A DNA stretch of 64,000 nucleotides from JALORV01 sp963712485 (GTDB lineage: Bacteria > Pseudomonadota > Gammaproteobacteria > Burkholderiales > Burkholderiaceae_F). The translations under genes and the position numbers were made by a program. Location: contig CAVQID010000011.1 in NCBI GenBank assembly GCA_963712485.1, positions 93,013 to 157,012 of the forward strand. Reading direction: 5' to 3'. Below, piece by piece: positions 8,611 to 19,515 of this stretch. How positions within the stretch are numbered: the first letter of the stretch is position 1; every line of letters begins with the position of its first letter. The notes beneath the pieces are model-generated. The model had not been told where the DNA came from. It searched no databases and saw only the letters and a program-made list of their open reading frames with translations.

Positions 8611-9399
8611 CTACTGCACCAGCGGCGTGCCGGCGGAATCGAGATCGACGCCGACGACGTCGGCGCGCCCGGCCAGCAGTTGCAGGTATTGCCGCAGCGC
8701 TGTGGCGAATGTCTGCCGGTCGAGCGTTTGCCGCACTGCCGCCTGCACTTCCTCGTAGGCCGGGACTGTACCGGCTTCACGCGCAAGGACTTCGACGACG
8801 TGCAGGCCGAAACGAGTCCGTACAAGCCGTGGCAGCACGCCGACCTCGGATCGGCCAAAGATCTCGCGCGCGAACTCGGGTGCGCAATCTTCGGCGCGCA
8901 ACCAGCCGAGTTCTCCGCCATTTGCTCCGCTCGGGCAGTTCGACAGTTCCGCGGCTGCCGGCGCGAAGCGATCGTCCTCGCCGCGGATGCGAGCGCGCAG
9001 ATCGATGAGGCAGGTCTCGGCGCGCTTGCGCAGCGCGTCGATGTCCACTCCGGGCGTCAGCGCAAACAGCACGTGGCGCAGTTGCACCTTTTCGCCGACC
9101 GCATAGCGCGCTGCATTGGCGGCGTGATAGCGCTGGCACGCCTGCTCGTCGGGCGCGGGGCGTACCAGCTCGCGATCGAGCAGTGCCTCGATGGCATCGG
9201 ACGCCGCTTCGCTGATCGCGCCGCGGGTCGGCGCGGGATCGTCGGCCGCGAGCAGGCCGGCCGCAATCGCGGCCTGGCGCAGCAGCGCGACGCTGGCGCG
9301 GGCGCGCAGTTCCTCCGCGGTCAGCGTCTCGTCCGCATCGGCGAGCGCGACACCGTCGACCGTGGGCGCGGTCGCGGAAGCAAGGATTGAGGTCGTCAT
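8611..9399 (-). CDS. Parvulin-type peptidyl-prolyl isomerase of nar operons (NifM-like)
   Basis: A 262-residue protein. An ATG at 9405 abuts its ribosome site, so the second ATG at 9399, with AAGGAG six bases upstream, is the better start (MTTSILASAT). An N-terminal helical region of about 110 residues precedes a parvulin domain with QLRHVLFAL, GGELGWLRAEDCAPEFA and TRFGLHVVEVL, the standard signatures. There is no signal peptide, unlike SurA or PpiD. Equivalent genes follow narI in Pseudomonas and betaproteobacterial nar operons and are thought to assist folding of the nitrate reductase. It starts 16 bp after narI. Confidence 0.92.
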   Translation of the reverse strand: MTTSILASATAPTVDGVALADADETLTAEELRARASVALLRQAAIAAGLLAADDPAPTRGAISEAASDAIEALLDRELVRPAPDEQACQRYHAANAARYAVGEKVQLRHVLFALTPGVDIDALRKRAETCLIDLRARIRGEDDRFAPAAAELSNCPSGANGGELGWLRAEDCAPEFAREIFGRSEVGVLPRLVRTRFGLHVVEVLAREAGTVPAYEEVQAAVRQTLDRQTFATALRQYLQLLAGRADVVGVDLDSAGTPLVQ

Positions 9400-9415
9400 C
9401 GCCATCTCCTTCGCC

Positions 9416-10138
9416 TCAGGATGAGCGAGGAAGGTTCTGTTCGGCCGGCACGTTCAGTCGGCGCGAACGCACGACCTGGTACGGGCGGAACAGGTACGCC
9501 ACCGTCGCGAGCCCGCTCCACACGTGTACCAGGCGGCTGAACGGCAGCAGCAGGAAGATCGTCATGCCAAGCACCATGTGCACCTTGAACTGCCACCCGA
9601 TCTCAGTCAGCAGGTTGGCGTCGGGCCTGAAGGTCGCCACGCCCTGCAGATAGCTCGAGAGGATCAGCATGGCGTGTGCATCAACTCGATGCTCGTACGA
9701 CGCCGGCAGCGTGATGAGTCCGAGCACCAGTTGCACCCACAGGATGATCAGGATTGCCAGATCGGTGCGATGACTGGTGAGACGGATGCGCGGATCGAAC
9801 AGGCGTCGGTGCAGCAGCATCGAGAGGCCGACGAAACAGATGAGGCCGGCGACGCCACCTGAGACGATCGCGAACATCTGCTTGGCCGGCGCGCCGATGA
9901 TCGAGCCGTATAGCCAATGGGGTGTCAGCAGGCCCACCGTGTGGCCGAACAGCAGGAACAGGATGCCGACGTGGAACAGATTGCTGCCCCAGCGCAATTG
10001 CCGCGCGCGCAGCATCTGCGACGAGTCGCTCTTCCATGTGTACTGATCGCGGTCGAAGCGCGCCAGGCTTCCCATGAAGAAGAACGCGAGGCAGATGTAC
10101 GGATAGACGTTGAACAGGAAGTCGTGAACCAGCTTCAT
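9416..10138 (-). CDS. narI: Respiratory nitrate reductase gamma subunit (cytochrome b)
   Basis: A 240-residue inner-membrane diheme cytochrome that oxidises quinol and passes electrons to NarH. Five membrane segments are visible, beginning with FLFNVYPYICLAFFFMGSLA. Heme-ligand histidines lie in NLFHVGILFLLFGHTVGLL (about residues 54-72) and in the C-terminal part, WQFKVHMVLGM and FSRLVHVWS. The length matches the family (about 225-245). It follows narJ with a 10-bp gap and precedes the PPIase gene. Confidence 0.97.
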   Translation of the reverse strand: MKLVHDFLFNVYPYICLAFFFMGSLARFDRDQYTWKSDSSQMLRARQLRWGSNLFHVGILFLLFGHTVGLLTPHWLYGSIIGAPAKQMFAIVSGGVAGLICFVGLSMLLHRRLFDPRIRLTSHRTDLAILIILWVQLVLGLITLPASYEHRVDAHAMLILSSYLQGVATFRPDANLLTEIGWQFKVHMVLGMTIFLLLPFSRLVHVWSGLATVAYLFRPYQVVRSRRLNVPAEQNLPRSS

Positions 10139-10148
10139 GGCTGTCTCC

Positions 10149-10847
10149 TCAGGCGGCCGGACGGTTCGGGGCGTGTGCCGGGCGCACGATGTGGACCGGC
10201 TGCGGATCGTTTGGCCGCGACTGGCCGTGCGTTGCGCAGCCGCCGAAGGCCTCGGGCTCGGCCCAGGCCTCGTCCAGCGCAGGCTCAGGGGCGAGCGCTA
10301 CCTTCTCGGCTTTTTCGCCGGCCAGGTCGAGTACCGCGGCCAGCACGCTGGCGTATGGACTGCGCTGCTGCAGCAGCGCACTGAAGATAAGCCGCACGAT
10401 ATGCGCGATCTCGCGCAGGAATTCCCGCGCAGACTGCGGCGGCTGTGTGCTCGCGAACTCCAGCACGACCGGCAGGTAATCGGGCAGCTCGCCCGGTGCC
10501 AGCAGCAGGCCCGCGCGCTCGTAGGACTGCGCCAGGTCGACCATGGCCGGGCCGCGATCACGGCTGTCGCCGTGCACATGCTCGAACAGGTGCAACGCGG
10601 TGCGCCGGCCGCGATCGAAAAGCTCGACGTACTCGGCTTCGGCGCGCAGCCCGCCGGCGCCGCGCAAGCGGTCGATCAGCGCATCGATCTCGGCCAGGCG
10701 GCTGGCATCCAGCGCGCCCTCTTGATGGAGCGCTGCAGCGAGCTCTGCGGCCATCGCACGCAGCTCGCCATCCGGATACTGGAGCAGCCGGGCCAGCACG
10801 CGCAGCGTGCGGGACACCTTCGGTGGCCTGGAGTGGAATGCCTTCAT
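10149..10847 (-). CDS. narJ: Nitrate reductase molybdenum cofactor assembly chaperone
   Basis: A 232-residue cytoplasmic TorD/NarJ-family chaperone needed for insertion of the Mo-bisMGD cofactor and Fe-S cluster into NarG before membrane docking. The LARLLQYPDGELRA segment, the ELFDRGRRTALHLFEHVHGDSRDRG core and GELPDYLPVVLEFA are characteristic. The C-terminal 35 residues are low-complexity and less conserved. The gene begins two bases after narH and is clearly co-transcribed with narGHI. Confidence 0.97.
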   Translation of the reverse strand: MKAFHSRPPKVSRTLRVLARLLQYPDGELRAMAAELAAALHQEGALDASRLAEIDALIDRLRGAGGLRAEAEYVELFDRGRRTALHLFEHVHGDSRDRGPAMVDLAQSYERAGLLLAPGELPDYLPVVLEFASTQPPQSAREFLREIAHIVRLIFSALLQQRSPYASVLAAVLDLAGEKAEKVALAPEPALDEAWAEPEAFGGCATHGQSRPNDPQPVHIVRPAHAPNRPAA

Positions 10848-10849
10848 GC

Positions 10850-12373
10850 CTATACCTCCGCCTTGATCGGGATCGTGCGCTTCTTCTCACTGCCGAAGAG
10901 GCTCGTCTCGGTCACTCCCTCGCTGCAGCCGTTGCCGAATGAGAAACCACAGCCGCCGCGCACGTTGAATGCGTTCTCCGCGTACTCGCGGTGAGTCGTC
11001 GGAATCACGAAGCGGTCCTCGTAGTTGGCAATCGCCATCACGCGGTACATGTCCTCTACTTCGGCCCGCGTCAAGCCGACGCGCTCGAGCACGGCCGGCT
11101 TGTCGACGCCATCCACATGCCGGTTGCGCATGAACACGCGCATCGCCATCATCCGTTCCAGCGCGCGTGCCACCGGCTCTTCGTCGCCTGCAGTCAGCAA
11201 ATTGGCGAGGTACTTCAGCGGGATGCGCAGGCTGCGCACGTCGGGCAGTTCACCGTTCATGCCGATCTCGCCCGCCTGTGCACGCGCGGTGACCGGCGAA
11301 AGCGGCGGGATGTACCAGACCATCGGCAGCGTGCGGTACTCGGGATGCAGCGGCAGCGCGACGCGCCAGTCGACCGCCATCTTGTAGACGGGCGAGGTCT
11401 TCGCGGCGGCGAGCCACGCATCGGGAACGCCGTCGGCGCGCGCCTGCTCGATCACGCGCGGGTCGTGCGGATCGAGGAAGATTCCCAGCTGCGCCGAGTA
11501 CAGGTTGACATCGTGCTCGGCGCTGGCGGCTTCCTCGATCCGGTCGGCGTCATAGAGCAGCACGCCGAGATAGCGGATGCGGCCGACGCACGTCTCCGAG
11601 CACACGGTCGGCTGGCCCGCTTCGATGCGCGGGTAGCAGAAGATGCACTTCTCGGCCTTGCCGCTCTTCCAGTTGTAGTAGATCTTCTTGTACGGGCAGC
11701 CCGAGACGCACATGCGCCAGCCGCGGCACTTGTCCTGGTCGATCAGCACGATGCCGTCTTCCTCGCGCTTGTAGATCGAACCCGACGGACAGCTGGCGAC
11801 GCACGTCGGATTGAGGCAGTGCTCGCACAGACGCGGCAGATACATCATGAAGGTGTTCTCGAACTGACCGTAGATCTCCTTCTGGATGTCGTCGAAGTTG
11901 CGGTCTTTCGACCGCTTGGAAAATTCGCCGCCAAGGATCTCTTCCCAGTTCGGCCCCCAGACGATCTTCTCCATGCGCTGGCCGGTGATCAGCGAGCGCG
12001 GCCGCGCAGTGGGCGCGGCCTTCATCTCGGGTGCCGAATGCAGGTGGTCGTAATCGAAAGTAAAAGGCTCGTAGTAGTCGTCGATCTCCGGCAGGTTCGG
12101 ATTGGCGAAGAGCTTCATCAGGAGCTGCCACTTGCCGCCCTGGCGCGGGACGATCGAGCCGTCGGTCTTGCGGACCCAGCCGCCGTTCCACTTGTCCTGG
12201 TTCTCCCACTCCTTGGGATAACCGATGCCGGGCTTGGTCTCGACGTTGTTGAACCAGGCGTACTCGATGCCGGGACGGCTGGTCCAGACGTTCTTGCAGG
12301 TGACACTGCAGGTGTGGCAGCCGATGCACTTGTCGAGATTCAGCACCATGCCGATCTGTGCGCGTACTTTCAT
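10850..12373 (-). CDS. narH: Respiratory nitrate reductase beta subunit
   Basis: A 507-residue electron-transfer subunit carrying three [4Fe-4S] and one [3Fe-4S] cluster. The cysteine groups are visible in order: CIGCHTCSVTC (residues 16-26), CEHCLNPTCVASCP, CRGWRMCVSGCP and CIFC...CSETC. The tryptophan replacing one cysteine in CRGWRMC marks the [3Fe-4S] site typical of NarH. It accepts electrons from NarI hemes and delivers them to NarG in the cytoplasmic domain. It is separated from narG by 27 bp and intact, unlike its neighbour. Confidence 0.98.
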   Translation of the reverse strand: MKVRAQIGMVLNLDKCIGCHTCSVTCKNVWTSRPGIEYAWFNNVETKPGIGYPKEWENQDKWNGGWVRKTDGSIVPRQGGKWQLLMKLFANPNLPEIDDYYEPFTFDYDHLHSAPEMKAAPTARPRSLITGQRMEKIVWGPNWEEILGGEFSKRSKDRNFDDIQKEIYGQFENTFMMYLPRLCEHCLNPTCVASCPSGSIYKREEDGIVLIDQDKCRGWRMCVSGCPYKKIYYNWKSGKAEKCIFCYPRIEAGQPTVCSETCVGRIRYLGVLLYDADRIEEAASAEHDVNLYSAQLGIFLDPHDPRVIEQARADGVPDAWLAAAKTSPVYKMAVDWRVALPLHPEYRTLPMVWYIPPLSPVTARAQAGEIGMNGELPDVRSLRIPLKYLANLLTAGDEEPVARALERMMAMRVFMRNRHVDGVDKPAVLERVGLTRAEVEDMYRVMAIANYEDRFVIPTTHREYAENAFNVRGGCGFSFGNGCSEGVTETSLFGSEKKRTIPIKAEV

Positions 12374-12400
12374 GTTCAGCTCCTTTCTGATCGGCGTGGA

Positions 12401-15400
12401 TCAGGGGTTCTCGCCCTGCGACTGGTAGGCCTTCGCGAGATAGTCGTCGCGTGGGGTATCGAGCCAGTCGACCTTCTTCATCTTGCGCACGACGACGAAC
12501 TCGTCGCGGTTGGTGCCGATGGTCCCGTAGTAGTTGAAGCCGTAGGACAGCTGCGCGTACCCGCCGATCATGTGCGTCGGTTTGGTGACGATGCGCGTCA
12601 CCGAGTTATGGATGCCGCCGCGCACGCCGGTGATCTCCGATCCCGGGGTGTTGATGATCTTCTCCTGCGCGTGATACATCATCGTCATGCCCGGCTTGAC
12701 GCGCTGGCTGACCACAGCACGCGCGGCGATCGCGCCGTTGATGTTGAAGATCTCGATCCAGTCGTTGTCTTCGATGCCGGCTGCCTTGGCGTCGGTTTCG
12801 CTGAGCCAGACCACGGGTCCGCCGCGGTTCAGCGTCAGCATCATCAGGTTGTCGCTGTAAGTGGAGTGGATGCCCCACTTCTGGTGCGGCGTGATGAAGT
12901 TGAGCAGGATCTCCGGGTTGCCGTTGGGCTTGATGTTGTGGAGGTCCGAGGTGGTCTTCAGATCGACGGGCGGCCGGTAGCTCGAGAATCCCTCGCCGAA
13001 CGCGATCATCCACGGGTGGTCCTGGTAGAACTGCTGCCGGCCGGTCAGCGTGCGCCACGGGATCAACTCGTGCACGTTGGTGTAGCCGGCGTTGTACGAG
13101 ACTTTCTCGCTCTCGAGTCCCGACCAGGTGGGCGAGCTGATGATCTTGCGCGGCTGTGCCAGTACGTCGCGGTAGCGGATCTTCTCGTCCTCGCGGTGCA
13201 GCGCCAGGTGCTTGTGCTCGCGGCCCGTGATCTTCGAAAGCGCATCCCAGGCCTTGACGGCGACGTGGCCGTTCGTTTCTGGCGCGAGCTGCAGGATCAC
13301 TTCGCAGGCATCGACATCGCTGACGATGCGCGCGCGTCCTTCGGCATCGACGCCATTGAGTTCGCCCAGCTGCTGCACCTCGGTCTGGGTGTTCCAGCCG
13401 ATGCCCTTGCCGCCGTTACCGACCTTGGCCATCAGCGGCCCGAGCGACGTGAAGCGCTTGAAGACGCCGGGGTAATCGCGTTCGACGACGGCGATCTGCG
13501 GAGCGGTCTTGCCGGGAATCAGCTCGCACTGGCCCTTCTTCCACTCCTTCACGTCGAACGGCTGCGCCAGTTCCGCCGGCGTGTCGTGCATCAACGGCGT
13601 CAGAACCACTTCCTTCTCGACGCCGAGGTGGCCGACGCAGACTTCGCTGAAGGCCTTGGCAAATCCCTTGTAGATCTCCCAGTCGCTGCGCGACTGCCAT
13701 ACCGGGTCCACCGCGGCGCTGAGCGGGTGAATGAACGGATGCATGTCGCTGGTGTTGAGGTCGTTCTTCTCGTACCAGCTGGCGGTGGGCAGAACGATGT
13801 CGCTATAAAGGCACGTGGTGCTCATGCGGAAGTCGAGCGTGACCAGCAGGTCGAGCTTGCCCTCGGGCGCATGCTCATGCCACTGGACTTCGGTCGGCTT
13901 CGCATCGTCCGCACCGAGGTCCTTGCCCTGCAGGCCGTTTTCGGTTCCCAGCAGGTGCTTGCAGAAATACTCATGGCCCTTGCCGCTGGAGCCCAGCAGG
14001 TTGCTGCGCCACACGAAGAGATTGCGCGGCCAGTTCTGAGGTGCGTCGGGATCCTCGCAACTCATCTGCAGGCTGCCGTCCTTCAGCGCCCGTACGACGT
14101 AGTCCTTCGGGTCCATGCCGGCCGCCTGGGCATGCTTGACGACGGTGAGCGGATTCGTCTTCAGTTGCGGTGCCGAGGGCAGCCAGCCCATGCGCTCGGC
14201 GCGCACGTTGTAGTCGATCAGGCTGCCGCCGAATGCCTCTTGTCGGCCAGCGGCGACAGGATTTCCGCGACGTCGAGTTTCTCGTAGCGCCACTGATCGG
14301 TGTGCGCGTAGAAAAACGACGTCGAGTTCTGCTGGCGCGGCGGCCGGATCCAGTCGAGCGCGAACGCGAGCGCCGTCCAGCCGGTCTGCGGACGCAGCTT
14401 TTCCTGGCCGACGTAATGCGCCCACCCGCCACCACTCTGGCCGACACAGCCGCACAGCATCAGCAGGTTGATGACGCCGCGGTAGTTCATGTCGGCGTGG
14501 TACCAGTGATTCATCGCCGCGCCGATGATGATCATCGACTTGCCGCGCGTCTTGTCGGCGTTGTCTGCGAATTCGCGCGCGACGGTGATGATCTGCTCGC
14601 GCGGCACGCCGGTGATCTGCTCCTGCCACGCGGGTGTGTAGGCCGCGTTGTCGTTGTAGTCCTTCGCACCACTGCCCAGTCCGCGATCGATGCCGTACTG
14701 CGCGACCTGCAGGTCGAACACCGTCGCGACCAGCGCCTCGGAGCCATCGGCCAGGCGCAGGCGGACCGCCGGCACCTTCGCGCGGTTCAACTCTCCGTTC
14801 TGTACGTTGTTGGGAAAATGCGGCGTGTTCGCGCCGGCGAAGTAGGGGAACGCGACCTCCACGACTTCATGCTTCTGGGCGCCGTCTTCGAGCACCGAGA
14901 GCTTGAGTTTCACCTCGGCATCGTTGCGACCTTCCTTCGCTTCGAGGTTCCACTTGCCGGCGTCGCCGCGGCCTTCTGCGCCCCAGCGGAAGCCGATCGA
15001 GCCGTTGGGGACGACGACTTCGCCGGCCACGTCGAAAGCGACCGTCTTCCATTCGGCGTTGTTGTCCTGGCCGAGCCGATCCGCCAGGTCGCTGGCGCGC
15101 ACGTAGCGGTCGGGTGAGAGCACTCTCGACCCATCGGCCAGCGTCGTTTCATTGAGCCGCAGCAGCAGCGGCAGGTCGGTAAACCGGCGTGCATAGTCGT
15201 CGAAGTACGCGGAGCGCGGACGCAGGCCCCCGGGGCCGCCGCTCTGCGGCGACGCGCCCCCCGAGCGCGTGCGATCGCCTGGGAGCGGCCCGGCGCTACC
15301 GCCGAAGTAGAACTCCTTCAGCGCGACGTGCCCCATGGCCATCGCGATCGCGGCGTCGGTGCCCTGTTTCGGATGCAGCCAGAGGTCGGCGAGTTTCGCC

Positions 15401-16275
15401 ACCTCCGAGTAATCGGGCGTGACTGCGACCGTCTTGGCGCCCTTGTAGCGCACCTCGGTGAAGAAGTGCGCGTCCGGCGTGCGCGTCTGCGGGACGTTGC
15501 TGCCCCAGGCGATCAGGTAGGTGCTGTTGTACCAGTCGGCCGATTCCGGCACGTCGGTCTGTTCGCCCCAGATCTGCGGGCTGGCCGGCGGCAGGTCGCA
15601 GTACCAGTCATAGAAGCTCATGCAGACGCCGCCGATCAGGCTCAGATACCGGCTGCCGGCGGCGTAGCTGACCATGCTCATGGCCGGAATCGGCGAGAAA
15701 CCGATCACACGGTCTGGACCGTGTGTCTTGATCGTGTAGACGTTGGCCGCTGCGATCAGCTCGTTGACCTCGTCCCACGAGCTGCGGACGAAGCCGCCCA
15801 TGCCGCGTACTTTCTGATAGTCACGCCGCGCGGCCGGATCCTCGACGATGCTGCCCCACGCTTCGACTGCAGTTTTGCCGGAGCCCTTCGCCTCTTTCAA
15901 CGCTGCGCGCCAGCGTTCGATCAGCCGGCCGCGGACCATCGGATACTTGAGCCGATTGGCGCTGTACAGGTACCAGGAGTAGGACGCTCCGCGCGCACAG
16001 CCGCGCGGCTCGTGGTTGGGCAGGTCGGCACGCGTGCGCGGGTAGTCGGTCTGCTGTGTCTCCCACGTCACGATGCCGCCCTTGACGTAGATTTTCCACG
16101 AGCACGAGCCGGTGCAGTTCACGCCGTGGGTGCTGCGCACGATCTTGTCGTGCGCCCAGCGATTGCGGTAGGCGTCTTCCCAGGTGCGGTCTTCGCCCGT
16201 GGCGACGCCATGGCCGTTGGAAAACGACTCCTTCGGCAACGTGAAGTGCGTCAGGCGATCGAGAAAGTGACTCAT
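12401..16275 (-). CDS. narG: Respiratory nitrate reductase alpha subunit (apparent frameshift)
   Basis: The Mo-bisMGD catalytic subunit reducing nitrate to nitrite on the cytoplasmic side. The N-terminal part (start 16275, MSHFLDRLTHFTLPKESF) carries HGVNCTGSCSWKIYVKGG near residue 50. The frame breaks near 14237-14240 after LLSPLADK-type residues (EILSPLADK); one added base restores GGSLIDYNVRAERMGWLPS and the rest to 12401, giving about 1291 residues. The break looks like a one-base deletion in sequencing or assembly. The protein is longer than E. coli NarG (1247) partly because of a 34-codon insertion near 15201-15309. Upstream narK2 is 22 bp away. Confidence 0.95.
15201..15309. repeat. 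GC-rich palindromic element inserted in narG, flanked by 7-bp direct repeats
   Basis: CGAAGTA occurs at 15201-15207 and again at 15303-15309, exactly 102 bp apart (34 codons, in frame). The intervening DNA is extremely GC-rich, contains palindromes such as GGCCCCCGGGGCC, and has imperfect inverted ends: it begins GCGGAGCGC and ends GGCGCTACCGC, whose complement is GCGGTAGCGCC. Canonical NarG runs directly from KEFY-like to YFDDYARRF-like residues here; this copy has a Gly/Pro/Ser/Arg-rich insert between them. This fits insertion of a small REP/MITE-like element with target-site duplication. Confidence 0.7.
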
Positions 16276-16297
16276 GAGTGTCTCCGCATGAAGGGCA

Positions 16298-17952
16298 TCA
16301 GGGGTTCTTCACGTACGCATTGCGGCGCAGGTAGAACCACCAGTTCAGGATCAGGCACAGCGCATAGAAGATCGCGAAGCCGTACATCGCGTACTGCGGC
16401 GTGCCGGCCTTGATCTGTTCGCCGATGACGATCGGCGCGATGAATGCGCCGTAGGCTGCGATCGCCGAAGTCCAGCCCAGCACCGGGCCGGCCTGGGTGC
16501 GGTCGAAGATCACGCCGATGGTGCGGAACGTCGAGCCGTTGCCGATGCCGCTGGCTGCGAACAGCAGGATGAACAGCAGCATGAAGGCGGGGAAGTATTC
16601 CTCCGGCGTTGCCGACTGGTACGCCTGCAGCATCACGTAGCCGACCGCGACCGATGCCACGACCATCACCGCGGAGATGATCTGCGTGACGATCGAGCCG
16701 CCGACCTTGTCGGCGATCCAGCCACCGACCGGCCGAATCAGCGCACCGACGAAGGGACCGATCCAGGCGTAGGCGAGCACCGCTGGGGCGTTCGGATTGT
16801 TGAGCGTGTGTTGCAGCACGCCCGCTGGCATCGCGCACGTGGCTGACGCCGAAGATCACCTTCATCGACAGCGGAAGTGCCATCGAGAACCCGATGAACG
16901 AGCCGAAGGTGACGATGTAGAGCAGCGTCATCGACCAGGTGTGCTTGTCACGGAAGATCGCGAACTGCTTCGCGACGCCTTCCTTCATCGGACCGAATGC
17001 GGCCAGTTTCATCACCAGCAGCATCGAGACGATGATGAAGACGATGGCCACCCACATGTTCAGCAGCCCGAGGCCGGTGGGCTGGCGGGAGGTACAGGTA
17101 GAGACCGATGCCCGCAGGGATGAACGACAGCGTGTACAGCCACGTGATCTTGAGAAACGCCCGAAACGTTCCGCCGATTTCCGGCGAGACGGTCAGCAGG
17201 TTGTTCATGCCGAACCAGCACAGGATCGACAGTGGCACGAGTGACAGCACCCACGCGAAGCCTGCGTTCTGTATATAGGTCGGCGTGCCGGCGGCGATCT
17301 TGCCCAGGATCCAGCCGCTGTCCTTCAGCAGGATCATCGGCTCGCCACCCAGCGCCCCGAAGATGCCGAACGTCATCACCAGCGGTATGACGACCTGCAT
17401 CGATGTCACGCCAAAGTTGCCGATGCCGGCATTGATGCCCAGCGCGGTGCCCTGCAGCCGCTTCGGGAAGAACGTATTGATGTTCGACATCGAGCTGGCG
17501 AAGTTGCCGCCGCCGACGCCGGACCACAGCGCCATCAGCTGGAACGCCCACAGCGGCCAGTCCTTGTGCTGCAGCACGATGCCGGTGCCGATCGCCGGTG
17601 CCAGCAGCATCGCGGTGGTCAGGAAGATCGTGTTGCGGCCGCCTGCGAGGCGGATGAGAAACGATGCCGGAATCCGCATCGTCGCGCCGGCGAGCCCGGA
17701 GATCGCCGTCAGCGAGAACAGCTCAGCCTGGCTGAACGGGAATCCGAGGTTCAGCATCTGCACCGTGATGATTCCCCACATGCCCCAGACGGCGAAGCCG
17801 CACAGCAGTGCCGGGACGGAGATCGCGAGGTTGCGATAGGCGATGCGTTTGCCGGTGGCTTCCCAGAACGCCGGGTCTTCGGGACGCCAGTCGGCGATGT
17901 CGGCGCCGGAGGTCGATTTCGGCGGGACCTGAATGGGGGTGACGGCGCTCAT
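16298..17952 (-). CDS. narK: Nitrate/nitrite transporter, NarK2-type (two apparent frameshifts)
   Basis: A major-facilitator nitrate/nitrite porter. The start at 17952 (MSAVTPIQVPPKSTSGADI) leads into a long N-terminus and membrane segments including GNFASSMSNINTFFPKR, the NNP family nitrate signature. The frame shifts near 17073-17091 and again near 16829-16836; removing one base at each joins GLGLLNMWVAIVF and then VLQHTLNNPNAPAVLAYAW to the end at 16298, giving about 550 residues. Both events have the same sign as most other frame breaks in the window, suggesting sequence error. It probably acts as the nitrate/nitrite antiporter partner of the upstream narK1. Confidence 0.9.
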
Positions 17953-17980
17953 GGCGATGTCCTTTGCAGAGAAGGGGAGA

Positions 17981-19275
17981 TCAGCCCTTCAGGCTGAATT
18001 CGGCGGCGTGCGGGCCCATGACTTCGGCGCGACGCACTTCGGTCCAGTACATCCAGATCAGCGAGACCCAGACCACGGCGTACATCAGCATGAAGGCGGT
18101 CGAGCGCACACCGGTGAGGTCGAGCAGCGCGCCGAACATGATCGGCAAGACGAAGCCGCCGAGGCCGCCGGCCAGCCCGACCACTCCGGAGATCGTGCCG
18201 ATGTTGGTCGGGAAGTCGTCGGCGATGTACTTGAAGACCGATGCCTTGCCGAATGCCCACGCAATGCCGAGCAGGAACATCAGGAACGTGAAGGTCCAGA
18301 CGTTGTGCGCCAAAGTGAAGGTCACCGGGCCGTTGACGGTCTGCACGGTGTAGCTGGTGGCCGGATAGGCGAGCAGGAACAGGCAGATCCAGCTCACCCA
18401 CATCACCCACCAGGTGACGCGGTGCGCGCCCCACTTGTCCGACATCCAGCCGCCGATGGCGCGCAGCACGCCGCCCGGCAGCGAGAAGCACGCCGCCAGC
18501 AGCGCGGCGATGCGGATGTCGAGGCCGAACTCGCCGACGTAGTAATTGACCATCCACAGCGACAGCGCGACGTAGCCGCCGAACACGATCGAGTAGTACT
18601 GGCAGTACTTCCACACCTTGGGGTCGCGCAGGCACTCGAGCTGGCGGCGGTAGGTGATGTGACCCGGCGTCAGGTGCGCCGGGATCGCTGTAGGTGAAGA
18701 ACCAGAAGGCAATGGCGGTGATCAGCATCGCCACGGCGTAGACCTGCGGCACCAAGACCCAGCCGAAGGCGACGACGATCGCCGGGGCGACGAACTTGGT
18801 GACCGCGGCGCCGGAGTTGCCGGCGCCGAAGATGCCCATCGCAAAGCCCTGGTGCTTCTTGTCGAACCAGCGGGCGACGTACGGCGTGCCGACCGAAAAT
18901 GAGCCGCCGGCCAGGCCGACGAACAGGCCGAGCACGAGGAAGTGCCAGAACTCGGTGGCATAGCCGATCAGCCAGATCGGGATGACGGTGGCGATCATCA
19001 GCACGAAGAAGACGATCCGGCCGCCGAACTTGTCGGTCCACATGCCGAGCGGCACGCGGATCAGCGAGCCGGTCAGCACCGGCGTCGCGGTCAGCAACGC
19101 CGAACTGGGTGGCGTTCAGGTCGAGCATCTTCTTGATCGGGATGCCGATCACCGCGAACATCATCCACACCGCGAAACACACGGTGAACGCCAGCGTGCT
19201 CATGATCACGACTGACCATTGCTGCGTCTTCAGACTGGCGCTCGATTTGCCCGCACCCTTTGTCACTGCCGCCAT
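17981..19275 (-). CDS. narK: Nitrate transporter, NarK1-type (two apparent frameshifts)
   Basis: First gene of the nar operon. The start at 19275 (MAAVTKGAGKSSASLKTQQW) has CAGGAGG six bases upstream. Frame breaks near 19092-19103 and 18676-18686 each need removal of one base to restore the NNP sequence: MLDLNATQFG continues as LLTATPVLTGSLIRVPLG, and FWFFTYSDP as AHLTPGHITYRRQ. The repaired protein is about 430 residues with twelve membrane segments and WVMWVSWICLFLLAYP late in the sequence. It is probably the proton-coupled nitrate importer. It is divergent from narX across a 240-bp control region. Confidence 0.9.
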
Positions 19276-19329
19276 CGGGGCCTCCTGGATGAATTGAGCG
19301 TGACGCTAGGCGGGTCATCTGCGCTTTGA

Positions 19330-19343
19330 CTGACTCACATCAA
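19330..19343. promoter_or_regulatory. FNR/ANR-like box in the narK1-narX intergenic region
   Basis: CTGAC-TCAC-ATCAA matches the FNR consensus TTGAT-N4-ATCAA at eight of ten informative positions. It is centred about 61 bp upstream of the narK1 start, a reasonable place for anaerobic activation of the nar operon. The assignment rests on the motif and context only. Confidence 0.45.
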
Positions 19344-19515
19344 ACCAATCCGGCGATCCGACCCTCAGGGGAAGCGCGCGATACCTCGACCGGGGTAAGT
19401 GAGGTCCTCCCGTTCGGCGAGACAATGCGTTCCGGCGGCGCCGTGGCGCCGGTTGACTCCGATCAGCCTGCCGACGGAGCGCGCCGCTAGCGTGATCGCT
19501 CTGAGGGAGCACCGA

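Noticed and set aside
10991..14287. A 1098-codon open frame on the plus strand opposite narH and narG.
   Set aside because: It is antisense to well-conserved nitrate reductase genes; long antisense frames are expected in GC-rich DNA, and its composition (Val, Ala, His and Arg rich) shows no domain.
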